From Deltaproteobacteria bacterium (GTDB lineage Bacteria; JADJOY01): 64,000 bases of DNA. The position numbers were made by a program, and so were the translations under genes. Shown here piece after piece: positions 33,716-43,209 of this stretch. How positions within the stretch are numbered: the first letter of the stretch is position 1; each line of letters starts with the position of its first letter. The DNA lies in the NCBI GenBank assembly GCA_016713535.1, contig JADJOY010000023.1:186001-250000 (forward strand). The letters are read 5' to 3'. Under the pieces are notes generated by a model, which saw only the letters and a list, made by a program, of their open reading frames with translations, was not told the DNA's origin and searched no databases.

Positions 33716-36523
33716 ATGCCGAGAATGCCCAGGATCCCCCGACTCCTCACGCTCGCCTGCGCCGCCGCGCTGCTCGTCGCCGATTCCGCCGCAAGCCCGG
33801 TGCGCGCCGACGAGCTTGCCGAGCGCTTTCCCGCCGACGTCCGCGCGGCCCTCGAGGCGCTGCCCGGCGCCGCTCGCCCCGTCGAGCTGCGCGCCTCACC
33901 GGGCGGCGCGCTCTACGCGCTCCTGCCCAACGGCGCCGAGCTGATCGTCCAGGAGAAGCGGAACGCGCCGGTGGTGTCGGTGCAGGCGTGGGTGCGCACC
34001 GGCGCGATCCACGAGCAGGAGTGGATGGGCGCGGGGCTCAGCCACTACTGCGAGCACCTGCTCTTCAAGGGCACCACCAAGCGCCCCACCGGCCAGCTCG
34101 ATCAGGACATCCGCGGCGGCGGTGGCGACAACAACGCGTACACCAACAGCGAGCGCACCGTGTACCACGCGACCACGGCGGCCTCGAGCTTCGCCACCGC
34201 GTTCGACGCGATCGCGGACATGGTCGCCAACTCCACCTTCCCGCCCGAGGAGGTGAAGAAGGAGCACGGCGTGGTGCGCAAGGAGCTCGAGCGCGCCAGC
34301 GACGATCCCGACCGCGCGCTCTACGACACCTTCGAGGCGACCGTGTACCAGGTGCACCCGTACCGGGTGCCGGTCCTCGGCTACCTCGATCGCTTCGACC
34401 GCGTCACTCGCGAAGAGGTCTACGCCTACTACAAACGCCGCTACAGCCCCTCCAACACGGTGTTCATCGCGGTCGGCGACTTCGCGGCCGCGGATGCGCT
34501 CACGTTCATGGCGAAGACCGTGGCGCCGTGGAAGCGCACCAGCGTGCCGCCCGCGCTGGTGCCGAGCGAGCCCGAGCAGATCGCGCCGCGCGAGGTCGCG
34601 ATCTCGCACCACCTCGCCAAGGTGCCGAAGCTGATCCTCGGCTTCCCCACGGTGTCGGCGCGCGACCCGGACCTCTACGCCCTGGACGTGCTCGCGAGCG
34701 TGCTCGGCAGCGGGCGCTCGAGCCGCCTCTACCAGACGGTCAAGGACCAGCAGAAGCTGGTGCTCGACGTCGCCGCCTTCAACTACACACCGACCTACCC
34801 GGGCTACTTCGGGGTCTCGGCAACCGCCGAGGCCGCCAACCTGGAGGCCGCGCGCGCCGCGATCCTCGCCGTGCTCGAGGACGCGCGTCGTCGCGCCCCC
34901 GACGCCGCCGAGCTTGCGCGCGTCAAGCGCGAGATCGCGTCGAGCCGGGTGTTCAACCTCATGACCGCCGAAGGGATCGCCGAGCAGCTCGGGCAGGACT
35001 GGCTCACCACCGGCGACCTCGATTTCGCGCGCCTCTACGCCGAGCGCATCCAGAGCGTGACGCCCGAGCAGGTGCTCGCGGTGGCGCGGAAGTACCTCGA
35101 CCCCATGAAGCTGAACGTGGCCCTACTCACGGCGGCGCCACCCGCGGGCGCGGCGAGCTCCGCCGAGCCGACGACGTCGCTCGCCCCCCCCGCGACGACG
35201 AGCGAGGCCGCGAGCGCGTCGCAGGCGAGCGAGCTCGAAGCGCTGCGCGCGCTTCCCGAGGTCCGCGACGCCAGCGCGCGTACCCTCGCCGGAACGACCG
35301 TGTTCGAGCTCACGCTCGCGAGCGGGCTACGCGTGGTGGTCCGCGAGGATGCGTCGATCCCCGTGGTCCACGGCGCGATCGCCAGCCTCGGCGGCCAGCG
35401 CTCGGAGCCGGCGGATCAGGCAGGCGCGGGCAACCTCGTCGCGCACATGCTGGATCGCGGCAGCGCGGCCTTCACGAAGGCCGAGCTCGCCGCGCAGGTC
35501 GAGGGGCTGGGCGCCGACCTCTCCCCGTTCGGCGGACGCAACACCGTCGGCCTCCAGTTCCGCTGCCTGAAGGACGACCTGCCCAAGCTGCTTGGCCTCG
35601 CCGCGGAGAGCTTCCTGCGCCCCGCATTCCCCGTCGAGGAGCTCGACGGCTTGCGCCGCGAAGTGCTCGCGCAGATCGACGAGCAAGAGGAAAACCTCGC
35701 GAGCCTCGACCTCAAGCTCCTGCGCTCGCTGGTGTTCGGCGCGCACCCGTACTCGCGGCCGGTGCTCGGCACCAAGGAGAGCGTCCTCGCCATCACCGGC
35801 GCGAGCCTCTCCGACCTGCACCGCGCGTGGGTGCGGCCCGAGTCGAGCGTGGTGTCCTTCTCCGGCGACGTGCGCGCGTCCGACGCGGTGCGGCTGGTGC
35901 TCGACACCTTCAAGAGCTTCCCGCTCTCCACCTCCACGGCGCAGAGCCCGGCGCCGATCGAGCCGATCGACGCGCCTCGAGCCGAGGCCAAGGCGGTCCC
36001 GGGACTCACCGGCGCGGCGCTCGCGCTCGGCTTCCAGGGCGTGAAGCTCGGCGACGCCGATCGCGAGGTCCTCGACCTGACCGACCGGCTGCTCTCGGGG
36101 CTGGGCGGACGGCTCTACGAGGTGCTTCGCGAGCAGCTCGGCATCGCATACCAGGCGTTCGCGCGGAACGACAGCCAGGTCGACGGCGGCTTCTTCACGT
36201 TCTTCATCCAGACCGACCCGCAGAACGTCGAGCGCGCCAAGCAGGTGTTCGCGAGTGAGATCGAGCGCCTCAAGAAGCAGCCGGTACCGGCCAAGGAGCT
36301 CGAGGCGATCAAGAAGTACTTCGCGGGCACCGAGGCGATCGCGCTCCAGGAACAAGGCGGCGTGGCGCTCAACATGGGTCTCTCGGTGCTCTACGGGCAG
36401 GGCATCGAGAACGTGTTCACGCGCCACGAGAAGATCGAGAAGATCACGCCCCAGGACATCCAGGCGGCCGCGCGGAAGTACTTCGTGATGGACCGATCGG
36501 CGGTCGCGGTCGTCAAGCCATAA
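33716..36523 (+). CDS. Fused M16 zinc peptidase, active N-half and inactive C-half
   Basis: 935 aa from ATG 33716, where a signal peptide starts (LLTLACAAALLVADSA, ending near VRADE). The first M16 unit has the inverted zinc motif HYCEH (His110, Glu113, His114) followed by LLFKGTTKRPTG and a downstream Glu-rich helix EVKKEHGVVRKELE. The second unit begins near residue 490 and has HMLDRG where HxxEH would be, so it is the non-catalytic partner. It also has the R/Y-type GLGGRLYEVLREQLGIAY motif. Two-chain M16 enzymes (active plus inactive) are here joined in one chain. It probably degrades peptides in the periplasm. Confidence 0.92.
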   Translation: MPRMPRIPRLLTLACAAALLVADSAASPVRADELAERFPADVRAALEALPGAARPVELRASPGGALYALLPNGAELIVQEKRNAPVVSVQAWVRTGAIHEQEWMGAGLSHYCEHLLFKGTTKRPTGQLDQDIRGGGGDNNAYTNSERTVYHATTAASSFATAFDAIADMVANSTFPPEEVKKEHGVVRKELERASDDPDRALYDTFEATVYQVHPYRVPVLGYLDRFDRVTREEVYAYYKRRYSPSNTVFIAVGDFAAADALTFMAKTVAPWKRTSVPPALVPSEPEQIAPREVAISHHLAKVPKLILGFPTVSARDPDLYALDVLASVLGSGRSSRLYQTVKDQQKLVLDVAAFNYTPTYPGYFGVSATAEAANLEAARAAILAVLEDARRRAPDAAELARVKREIASSRVFNLMTAEGIAEQLGQDWLTTGDLDFARLYAERIQSVTPEQVLAVARKYLDPMKLNVALLTAAPPAGAASSAEPTTSLAPPATTSEAASASQASELEALRALPEVRDASARTLAGTTVFELTLASGLRVVVREDASIPVVHGAIASLGGQRSEPADQAGAGNLVAHMLDRGSAAFTKAELAAQVEGLGADLSPFGGRNTVGLQFRCLKDDLPKLLGLAAESFLRPAFPVEELDGLRREVLAQIDEQEENLASLDLKLLRSLVFGAHPYSRPVLGTKESVLAITGASLSDLHRAWVRPESSVVSFSGDVRASDAVRLVLDTFKSFPLSTSTAQSPAPIEPIDAPRAEAKAVPGLTGAALALGFQGVKLGDADREVLDLTDRLLSGLGGRLYEVLREQLGIAYQAFARNDSQVDGGFFTFFIQTDPQNVERAKQVFASEIERLKKQPVPAKELEAIKKYFAGTEAIALQEQGGVALNMGLSVLYGQGIENVFTRHEKIEKITPQDIQAAARKYFVMDRSAVAVVKP

Positions 36524-36527
36524 CGGC

Positions 36528-36700
36528 GGCAGCCCGCCGGAGGGCGGTCCTCCAGACCGGGATCCAGCGGCTGGAGCGCGCCCGCTCCGTCGGGCGCCGG
36601 GGCTCGAGCGGCCGGCGTACTGGGATCCACGGCACGGGCGACGCGGGCGACCGCGCGTATCGCCGGGCACGCGGCGCGTGCCCCTCCCCGATCGCGCCCG
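36528..36700. repeat. Dispersed palindromic repeat unit between convergent genes
   Basis: Contains CCGCC-GGA-GGGCGG, the GGAGCGCGCCCGCTCC hairpin near 36572, GGGATCCACGGCACGGGCG and the 19-bp palindrome variant GGGCACGCGGCGCGTGCCC (36665-36683). It has the same order of modules as the arrays at 3771 and 49255. It lies between the M16 gene and the convergent methyltransferase gene. Confidence 0.8.
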
Positions 36701-36703
36701 CCG

Positions 36704-37705
36704 CTACGCCTGCGATCCAGCCGACGCGAGCCCGCGCTTGCGCGCGCGTAGCCGCAGGTAGACGTCGTCGCGGCGCGCGAAGCGCGCGAACTTCTCGCTC
36801 GACGTGGCTCCGGCGAAGTACGCGACCTGCCTCGCGACGAAGCGCGGCAGCGCGAGGCTCGCGATACGCCGCTCCTTCGCCGCGCTGGTCTGGCGCAGCG
36901 CCGCGACGACGTTGTCGGTGACGTCCTCGCACACCTCGATCTCGAAGCCCTCGCGGGCGATCGCCTCGCGCAGGCGCTCGATCCGCCCCGCCGCCCGGAA
37001 GTCCGCGAGCAAGAGCAGTCCGCCGTCCCGCAGCACGCGGCGCGCCTCGCGCACGAAGTCGTCGAAGCGCGGATAGGTGTGCGAGCTCTCGACGCTCAGC
37101 ACCACGTCGAAGCTGTCGTCGACGAAGGGCAGCGCCTGCGCGTCGCCGTGCTCGAACGAGAGCCCCGTGCGCGGGAGATGCCGCTCGCGGCACGCACGCA
37201 CCGCCGCCGCCGAGACGTCGAGCGCGACCATCCGCCGCGGCCGCTCGTGGCGCGCGAGCCACGCGGCGCCGCCGCCGAGCCCGGCGCCCGCCTCCAGCAC
37301 GTCGAGCCCGGCGCACGAGAAGGTCCCCGCGTCGGTCGCGGTGCGACGGTAGAGCGCGAGCGACGCGCGGCTGGTCGGATCGAGCGCGTCGTCGCCGTCC
37401 CACGGCTCCATCGCACCCGCGCTCGCGTAGCCGTAGTTGAGGAACGAGCCGCCGCTCCCCGCCGTCGTCACCAGACCGGTCACGCCGTCGTAGAAGCGAC
37501 CGTAGAAGTGGCGCGACTCGATGCCGCCGCGACGCAGCAGATCGACGATCGACCACCACCACGCGAAGCGCGTCGCCGCCCACATCACCCGCGCGTTGGC
37601 GAGCCGGGTGGCGGTGTGCGGGTGGGAGACGAGAGGGAGCACGCCGGGCTTTCGATCGCGAGCCGCCGGGACTGCGGCGGTTGCGCGGGGCGGGGATCCT
37701 CTCAC
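36704..37705 (-). CDS. Class I SAM-dependent methyltransferase
   Basis: 333 aa if GTG 37705 is used; ATG 37585 (MWAATRFAWWW) is an alternative and the first 25 residues are probably non-coding in character. Motif I VLEAGAGLGGGAAWLA, motif II VALDVSAAAVRACRERHL, DAQALPFVDDSFDVVLSVES and VLRDGGLLLLADF follow in order, which defines a Rossmann methyltransferase. An N-terminal FAWWW helix may touch the membrane. It resembles small-molecule or lipid methyltransferases. The substrate is unknown. Confidence 0.8.
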   Translation of the reverse strand: MRGSPPRATAAVPAARDRKPGVLPLVSHPHTATRLANARVMWAATRFAWWWSIVDLLRRGGIESRHFYGRFYDGVTGLVTTAGSGGSFLNYGYASAGAMEPWDGDDALDPTSRASLALYRRTATDAGTFSCAGLDVLEAGAGLGGGAAWLARHERPRRMVALDVSAAAVRACRERHLPRTGLSFEHGDAQALPFVDDSFDVVLSVESSHTYPRFDDFVREARRVLRDGGLLLLADFRAAGRIERLREAIAREGFEIEVCEDVTDNVVAALRQTSAAKERRIASLALPRFVARQVAYFAGATSSEKFARFARRDDVYLRLRARKRGLASAGSQA

Positions 37706-37765
37706 GAGGATGACCGAGCCGCCAGCGAATCGCGAACCGGGGTGCGCGCCCCGATCCGGTTCACC

Positions 37766-39493
37766 TCAGCGCACCTCGAGCACCAGCACCGGACGGCCCG
37801 CGACCTCGAGGCGCTCGAGCAGCAGCAGCCCCGCCTCCACGTGGCCCGGCTCGAAGAGCGGCCGGAGCGCGGGACGGATCCCCCACACCGCGTAGCGATC
37901 GAGCACCAGATGGGTCACGTGGCGCTTGCGCGCGAACTGGACCAGCGCCGGCGGATCGGCGGCCACCAGCGCCACCATCGGCCGGCGCGCGTAGAACGCG
38001 ACCTCCGGCTTCCTGCACATCAGCAGCGCGTCCTCAGGCAGGTGCGTGCGCGCCCACTCGCCGACCGCGCGGTACTCGAGCGGCTCGCTCGCCGTGAGCC
38101 GCGCCTTGGCGGTCTTGGCGATCCCGAACCCCGCGAGCGCGACCACCAGCGCCGCCGGCAGCAAAGGGCGCAGTCGCCCCCAGATGGGCCGTTCCCCCAG
38201 ACGCGCCTCGAGCCACGCGAGCGACGGCGCGACCCCGGCGCCCGCGAGGAGCAAGAGAGTGGGCACGACCGGCACCAGGAACCGCGGCAGGATGCCGTAG
38301 AGGACGAAGGCCCCGACCGGCAGCCCCGCGGCCGCGACGAGCAGCGCGCCGCGCCGGCGCTCGCCACCGGCGCGCCACGCGGCGGCGAAGCCGACCCCGC
38401 TGAGCACCAGCAGCGGCAGCGGATGCACCTGACGCGACGGCAGCGTCCGGAGCAGATCGATCGCATTGGCGAGCGCGAACTCGATCGCGAACCGCGGCTC
38501 GCGACGCGCCACGTCGAAGTAACTCTCGCCGCGCGTGCGACCCGCGACGCCGTCCTCGCCGAAGCCGAGCGTGGGCGCCTCACCACCGAGGTCGTGGGCC
38601 GAGAACCCGAGCGCCTCGTAGGCCAGCACGTCGAGCTGGTCCTTGCGGTGGAACGAGTCCTTGCCGAGCATCGCGAACGCCATCTCGAGCACCACGCCCG
38701 ACTTGGCGCTCAGCGTCCAGCGCCCGGTGTGGGCGTGGAGATAGCGAACGTACGGGAAGCTCGCGGCGGCGAACGTCGCGAGCACGAGCAACGCGGCAAG
38801 CACACCGCGAACGAGAGCCGCTCGCTCGCGCGCGGCGAGGCCGGTGATCGCGAGCACCGCCGCGCCGAGGAGCACGTACGCCACGCCTTCGGGGCGCGTG
38901 AGGTAGCCGCCCGCGAACGCGAGTCCGGCGAGGATGGCCAGCGCGGCGAGCCTGCCGGATCCAACGCCAGCGTCGGCGCCGCGGCCGGGAACCCGCTCGG
39001 CCGCGATCAGCACGGCGAGCCAGCCGCCGTACGCGAGCAAGAGAAAGAGCGGCTCGGACATCGAGCCCCAGAACCAGCTCGACACGTAGCTCGTGAGCGT
39101 GGGCGAGACCGCGAGCAGCCACGCCGCGAAGCCGGCCGCCGGGTCGCCGAGGGTGCGCCGCGCGAGCGCGTGGCCGACCGGCACAAGGCCGGCGCCGGCG
39201 AGCACGAACACGAGCTTGCTCGCCCACTCGGGATCGCCGACCAGGCGCTCGATCGCGCCGAGGAGCCACGGGAAGAGCGGCGGGAAGATCAGGTGCGGCG
39301 CGCCCAGCAGCGTGAAGCCCTTGCCGCTCCACAGGTTGTGGCCGAGCACCAGGTAGAGCGCCTCGTCGGTGCCGACGGGCCCCTTGGCGAGCGCGTAGCC
39401 GAGCCGCAGTAGCAGCGCCGCCCCGAACGCGGGCCACGGCGAGGATGGCGTGCCCGCGCCGCGCGGCCGCGGGGCCAACGCGGGCGCGATCAC
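37766..39493 (-). CDS. GT39-like membrane glycosyltransferase
   Basis: 575 aa from GTG 39493, overlapping the upstream methyltransferase stop by 4 bp (GTGA). It has about eleven membrane helices and an early luminal loop YALAKGPVGTDEALYLVLGHN whose acidic pair fits the catalytic Asp/Glu of the ArnT/PMT (GT-C) fold. WFWGSMSEPLFLLLAYGGWL follows, and a soluble C-terminal part ends with EVAGRPVLVLEV. It would transfer a sugar from a polyprenyl-phosphate carrier on the outer face of the inner membrane. Coupling to a methyltransferase suggests a lipid- or glycan-modifying pair. Confidence 0.78.
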   Translation of the reverse strand: MIAPALAPRPRGAGTPSSPWPAFGAALLLRLGYALAKGPVGTDEALYLVLGHNLWSGKGFTLLGAPHLIFPPLFPWLLGAIERLVGDPEWASKLVFVLAGAGLVPVGHALARRTLGDPAAGFAAWLLAVSPTLTSYVSSWFWGSMSEPLFLLLAYGGWLAVLIAAERVPGRGADAGVGSGRLAALAILAGLAFAGGYLTRPEGVAYVLLGAAVLAITGLAARERAALVRGVLAALLVLATFAAASFPYVRYLHAHTGRWTLSAKSGVVLEMAFAMLGKDSFHRKDQLDVLAYEALGFSAHDLGGEAPTLGFGEDGVAGRTRGESYFDVARREPRFAIEFALANAIDLLRTLPSRQVHPLPLLVLSGVGFAAAWRAGGERRRGALLVAAAGLPVGAFVLYGILPRFLVPVVPTLLLLAGAGVAPSLAWLEARLGERPIWGRLRPLLPAALVVALAGFGIAKTAKARLTASEPLEYRAVGEWARTHLPEDALLMCRKPEVAFYARRPMVALVAADPPALVQFARKRHVTHLVLDRYAVWGIRPALRPLFEPGHVEAGLLLLERLEVAGRPVLVLEVR

Positions 39494-40246
39494 GTCCGCC
39501 GCACCGCCAGGCACACGATCGAGTGGCCGAACGGCAGCCGGCGCCGTTCCGCGACCCGGCCCTCCCACTCGAGGAGCCTGGCGAGCGCCGCGTGCAGCGC
39601 GGCAGGAAACGGCACGTGCAAGTTGTCGCGCTTCTTCTCGGGCGGGCTGGGCAAGATCGCCTGCTTGACCTTCACGAGCATCAGAAAGATAGCGATCAGC
39701 GGCAGCAAGAGCGCGTTGTAGTAGGTGGTCCACACCCGGGTGAAGCCGGCGCGCTCGACCTTCTCGGCGAGCTCGCGCGCGCTGTAGCGGCGCAGGTGGT
39801 GGGCGACGCGGTCGTTGTCCGAGTAGAGGACCTCGTAGGCCGGCACCGTGACGATGAGCGTGCCTCCCGGCTCGAGCACGCGGTGCGCCTCGCGAAGCGC
39901 GGCCTCGTCGTTCGGCAGGTGCTCGATCGCGTCGACCAGCGCCGCGAGGCTCGCCACACCGTCACGAAACGGCAGCCGCATCGCGTCGCCGCCGATGGTC
40001 TTGCGCGCGCCGCGCTCACGGCAGAAGTCCAGCGCCACCTTGCTGAAGTCGAGCGCCACCACGTCGCCGAAGTCGGCGAGGGGCTCGAGCATCTCGCCGG
40101 CGCCGCAGCCGAGATCGAGGACCACGCCGCGGCCGCGGCCGGTACGCGGTGCGCGCGAGCAGCCCGGTGAAGATCCGCCGCCGGCCGATGAACCACCAGT
40201 GGGTCTTCTCCAGATCCCGGAATTGTCGGTACGCGATCGGCTCCAC
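39490..40246 (-). CDS. Class I SAM-dependent methyltransferase, one-base frameshift
   Basis: GTG 40246 begins MEPIAYRQFRDLEKTHWWFI with GRRRIFTGLLARTAYR, the typical start of sugar/lipid-type methyltransferases (E..HWWF.GRR). Within a GC repeat at about 40130-40145 the frame shifts by one base. The rest continues as VVLDLGCGAGEMLEPLADFG, VVALDFSK, DAIEHLPNDEAAL and HRVLEPGGTLIVTVPA, then a C-terminal amphipathic helix (YNALLLPLIAIFLMLVKVK). Total length is 757 nt, one more than a multiple of three. It is coupled to the GT39-like gene. The substrate is probably lipid-linked. Confidence 0.75.
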
Positions 40247-40322
40247 GCAGCGGACCCTCGAGACGGCGGAAGGGGCGTGAGCCTACTCGGACGACCGCCG
40301 CCGCGCCGACCCCCGGAAGCGT

Positions 40323-40355
40323 CCCGCCGGAGGCGGGCCCTCCAGACCAGGATGG
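40323..40355. repeat. Family C hairpin copy
   Basis: CCCGCC-GGA-GGCGGG (40323-40337) followed by CCCTCCAGACCAGGAT, the same tail as at 43116 and (reverse) before 33465. It lies just after the 3' end of mpg on the minus strand. Confidence 0.6.
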
Positions 40356-40359
40356 TGCG

Positions 40360-40971
40360 TCAGCCGCGCGGGCGGGGCGGCTTCGACACGCTCGGGTGGC
40401 CGCGCGCCAGGAAGCGCAGCGGCCAGGCCGCCGCGTCGCCCGCGTAGTCCACACCCACGCGCGGCGCGGTCGCGACCGCCTCGTCGACGAGCGGCTCGCC
40501 TTCCTCGATCCACAACGTGCGCCCGGTGGTCAGATCGAGCCCCGAGTGCCGCCGATCGAGACCGAGCGCCACGCACACGCACGCCGGACCGCGGGCGAGC
40601 GCCGCGTCGCGATGGGTGGGCCCGCGGCGACGGCGCATCGTCGCGACCCCCTCCACCGGCTCGCCGGCGCGGATCAGCACCGCCTCGGGTCTGCCCTCCG
40701 CGCGCGTCACCGCGTTCAGGCAGTGGTGCATGCCGTACGTGAAGTAGACGTAGGCGTGGCCGCCCGGTCCCCACATCGGCCGCACCCGCTCGGTGCGCCT
40801 CCCACGGAAGGTGTGCGCGGCGGGATCGGCGATCCCGAGGTACGCCTCGACCTCGACCAGCCGGATCGCCACCCTCTTCCCGCGCGCGCCGGCGACGACC
40901 ACGCGCCCGAGCAGATCCCGCGCCACCTCCGCCGTGGGCCGCAGGTAGAACTCGCGCGGGAGGATCTTCAT
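40360..40971 (-). CDS. mpg: 3-methyladenine DNA glycosylase, AAG/Mpg family
   Basis: 203 aa, the standard length. Family landmarks are LLGRVVVAGARGKRVAIRLVEVEAYLG with the catalytic Glu, DPAAHTFRGRRTERVRPMWG, HAYVYFTYGMHHCLNAVT with the intercalating Tyr region, VLIRAGEPVEG and ARGPACVCVALGLDR. It removes alkylated purines from DNA in base-excision repair. It is a single gene with no operon partners. Confidence 0.95.
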   Translation of the reverse strand: MKILPREFYLRPTAEVARDLLGRVVVAGARGKRVAIRLVEVEAYLGIADPAAHTFRGRRTERVRPMWGPGGHAYVYFTYGMHHCLNAVTRAEGRPEAVLIRAGEPVEGVATMRRRRGPTHRDAALARGPACVCVALGLDRRHSGLDLTTGRTLWIEEGEPLVDEAVATAPRVGVDYAGDAAAWPLRFLARGHPSVSKPPRPRG

Positions 40972-41054
40972 GTGGAGTTGCCGGGATCGGCGCCGTCACC
41001 GATCGGCTGGAGGGCGCGACTCCGAGGCCGTGAAGAACGCACGCGAGAGCGAAG

Positions 41055-41130
41055 GGCGGCGGGGGGACGGAGCCCCCGCGCTACGAAGACCCTCGTAGCG
41101 ACGGGGGTTCCATCCCCCGTCGCCGGCCCC
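41055..41130. repeat. Compound three-hairpin element, copy 1
   Basis: Three stems in a row: GC-rich GCGGGGG...CCCCCGC (41058-41080), CGCTACGA/TCGTAGCG with loop AGACCC (41080-41101), and GCGACGGGGG/CCCCCGTCGC with loop TTCCAT (to about 41123). The same three stems in the same order occur at 57083-57165. It lies downstream of the methyltransferase gene ending at 41216. The gap 40972-41215 has nothing else I recognise. Confidence 0.7.
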
Positions 41131-41215
41131 CCGCGGCTTCCGTGAGCGCCTCAGAGGGAAAGGTTCACCGCCACTCCATGGCGCCGGCGAGGGACCGGCG
41201 CTGGCTTCGGCCCGG

Positions 41216-42112
41216 CTACCGGGAGCGGCGCAGGCGCGCCGTCACGATCATCTCGTCGTGCGGGTTCACGTAAAAGGTCTTCGAGTCGAGTCCCGGCACC
41301 CGCGCCAGCACCGGCGTGAGCGGCGGAAAGATCCGCTGGCTGCGCTCCACCAGGAACCGGTACGGGATCACCTTCCCCGCGCCCCGGCGGGTCACGTCGA
41401 TCACCTCGAAGCCGGCGCGCTCGAGGAGCACGCGCAGGGTCCGCGGCGAGAAGTGGAAGAGGTGCTCGCCGTGCTTGTAGTGGTGCCAGCGCTTGCCGAG
41501 GAGCCGCGCGGTCGGCGACGAGACGTCCTGGGTCTCGATCACGAGCCGCCCCTCGGGCGCCAGCCACTCGCGCACCTGTGCCAAGAGCGCGCCGGGATCG
41601 CCGACGTGCTCGAGCACGTCCCACAGGGTGATCAGGTCGTAGGGCGCGTCGCGTCCATCCCAGTCCTCGATGCGCCCGTGGGTGACGTCGTCGAGCGCGA
41701 GCTCGTTGCGCGCGTGCGCGACCATGTCCGGGTTGAGCTCGACGCCGTACGTCCTCCACCCCGCGTCGCGCATCACGCGCAGGAAGAACCCCGCCGCGAA
41801 GCCAGCCTCGAAGACCGTGCCGCTCGGGCGCCACGCGAGGAGCGGCCGCGCGCGGCGGCGGAAGGTCTCGAGGTAGCAGTCGCGATCGGCGACGTAGTCG
41901 GTGTAGCCGCGCTCGCGGGCGATCGGGCTCTTGAAGTAGTCGCCGGTGTAGATCGCCTCGCGTGAGTCGGGCGCGAGCCGCGGGCTGAGATACACCAGCG
42001 TGCAGCCCTCGCACTCGACCACGCGGAACGGGTGCGCGTCGATGCGCATCCGCGCGGGCGCGGGGCCGCACAGGATGCACGCGGCTTCTTCGAGCTGGGC
42101 GGTCGAGGGCAT
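41216..42112 (-). CDS. SAM methyltransferase with N-terminal zinc-ribbon-like motif
   Basis: 298 aa from ATG 42112; the longer frame to 42247 adds no recognisable domain. Residues 10-35 hold CILCG and VVECEGC, a putative zinc ribbon like that of Methyltransf_13 proteins. YFKSPIARERGYTDYVADRD follows, then a Rossmann fold with VFEAGFAAGFFLRVMRDAGW, GVELNPDMVAHAR, LWDVLEHVGDPGALL and LVIETQD. The C-terminal region FHFSPRTLRVLLERAGFEVI is typical of sugar or lipid methyltransferases. The substrate is unknown. Confidence 0.8.
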   Translation of the reverse strand: MPSTAQLEEAACILCGPAPARMRIDAHPFRVVECEGCTLVYLSPRLAPDSREAIYTGDYFKSPIARERGYTDYVADRDCYLETFRRRARPLLAWRPSGTVFEAGFAAGFFLRVMRDAGWRTYGVELNPDMVAHARNELALDDVTHGRIEDWDGRDAPYDLITLWDVLEHVGDPGALLAQVREWLAPEGRLVIETQDVSSPTARLLGKRWHHYKHGEHLFHFSPRTLRVLLERAGFEVIDVTRRGAGKVIPYRFLVERSQRIFPPLTPVLARVPGLDSKTFYVNPHDEMIVTARLRRSR

Positions 42113-42287
42113 GCGGACGACGTCGACGCGCGGCCGGGTCGATCGTGGGCGACGCTGGCCGGCCACGTCAGGATGGGCTTCGGCTCGCACGCCTGGCAAC
42201 CGCGGGTCGGTTTCCTTCGACCACGGGTCGTTGCGAGTTCCTCGCATCCTGACGATATTCCCTCGGCGGGATGATCCGGATGATCGA

Positions 42288-42946
42288 ATGGTGATGTGGC
42301 TGCGCCGCGGGAAGCACTTCCCCGACCCCGAGCTCGAGGCCGACGAGCACGGCCTGGTGGCGATCGGCGGCGAGATCGCGCCCGAACTGCTGCTCGAAGC
42401 CTACCGGCGCGGCATCTTCCCGTGGTCGTCGGACCCGGTGCCGACCTGGTGGTGCCCGCACCCGCGCGCGATCTTCCCGCTCGACACCTGGCAGCCGCAC
42501 GGAGCCTGGCACGCTCGATCCGCCGCGCCGGCTGGACCTTCACCACCGACCGGGCGTTCGTCGACGTGATGCTCGGCTGCGGCGAGTCCACCGAGCGCCG
42601 CCCCGAGACCTGGATCACCGAGGACTTCCTCAGCGCCTACGCCGAGCTCCATCGCCACGGCTTTGCCCACAGCCTCGAGGTGTGGGACGGCGAGGCGCTG
42701 GTGGGCGGGATCTACGGCGTCACGCTGGGCGGCTACTTCGGCGGCGAGTCGATGTTCCATCGCCGCACCGACGCCTCCAAGGCGGCGGTGGCGAAGCTGA
42801 TCGAGCACCTGCGAGCGCGCGGCTTCACGCTCTTCGACGCGCAGGTGATGAATCCGCACCTCGCGCGGATCGGCGCGGTCTCGATCCGCCGCACCGACTT
42901 CCTGCGCCGCCTCGCCGCCGCGATCGCGATCCCGGCGACCTTCTGA
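42288..42946 (+). CDS. aat: Leucyl/phenylalanyl-tRNA-protein transferase, one-base frameshift
   Basis: ATG 42288. The first frame gives KHFPDPELEADEHGLVAIGG, LLLEAYRRGIFPWSSDP and WWCPHPRAIFPLD, the Aat N-domain. At 42499-42501 one C is missing (CACGG for CACCGG). Adding it continues as HRSLARSIRRAGWTFTTDRA, then LHRHGFAHSLEVWDGEALVG, GESMFHR and LFDAQVMNPHLARIGA. The complete product is about 219 aa. Aat adds Leu or Phe from tRNA to proteins with N-terminal Arg or Lys, marking them for ClpAP. The break is probably a sequencing error. Confidence 0.88.
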
Positions 42947-43011
42947 CGCGAGCCCCCTCGCCGGTCGCGCAAGCGCGCGCGCTCCACGAACCGCGATCGA
43001 CCGGCCTGGAG

Positions 43012-43205
43012 GGCCGCGATCCTTCGCGGCCGTCGCAACGAGCGCCCCGGCGGCGACGGAGCAGGGACCGCAGGCCCCGTGCCCTCCAGCCGAGGCGGCC
43101 CGCCGGAGGCGGGCCCTCCAGGCCAGGTATCGCCCTGCACGCGACGCGTGCCCCTCCTCGATCGCGAACGATCGGCTGGAGCGCGTCCGCTCCGTCGGAC
43201 GCCCG
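43012..43205. repeat. Cluster of intergenic hairpins and repeat modules
   Basis: Between aat and the convergent hydrolase gene. It contains GGCCGCGA-TCCT-TCGCGGCC (43012-43031), the family C hairpin GGCCCGCC-GGA-GGCGGGCC (43097-43115), a decayed copy of the 19-bp palindrome (CTGCACGCGACGCGTGCCC, 43134-43152) and GGCTGGAGCGCGTCCGCTCC near 43172. The order of modules matches the loci at 36528 and 49255. Confidence 0.75.
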
Positions 43206-43209
43206 CCGC

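Noticed and set aside
37585-37705. First 40 residues of the methyltransferase at 36704 as true coding sequence
   Set aside because: Arg/Pro-rich and without a ribosome site; kept in the coordinates only because no better start is certain.
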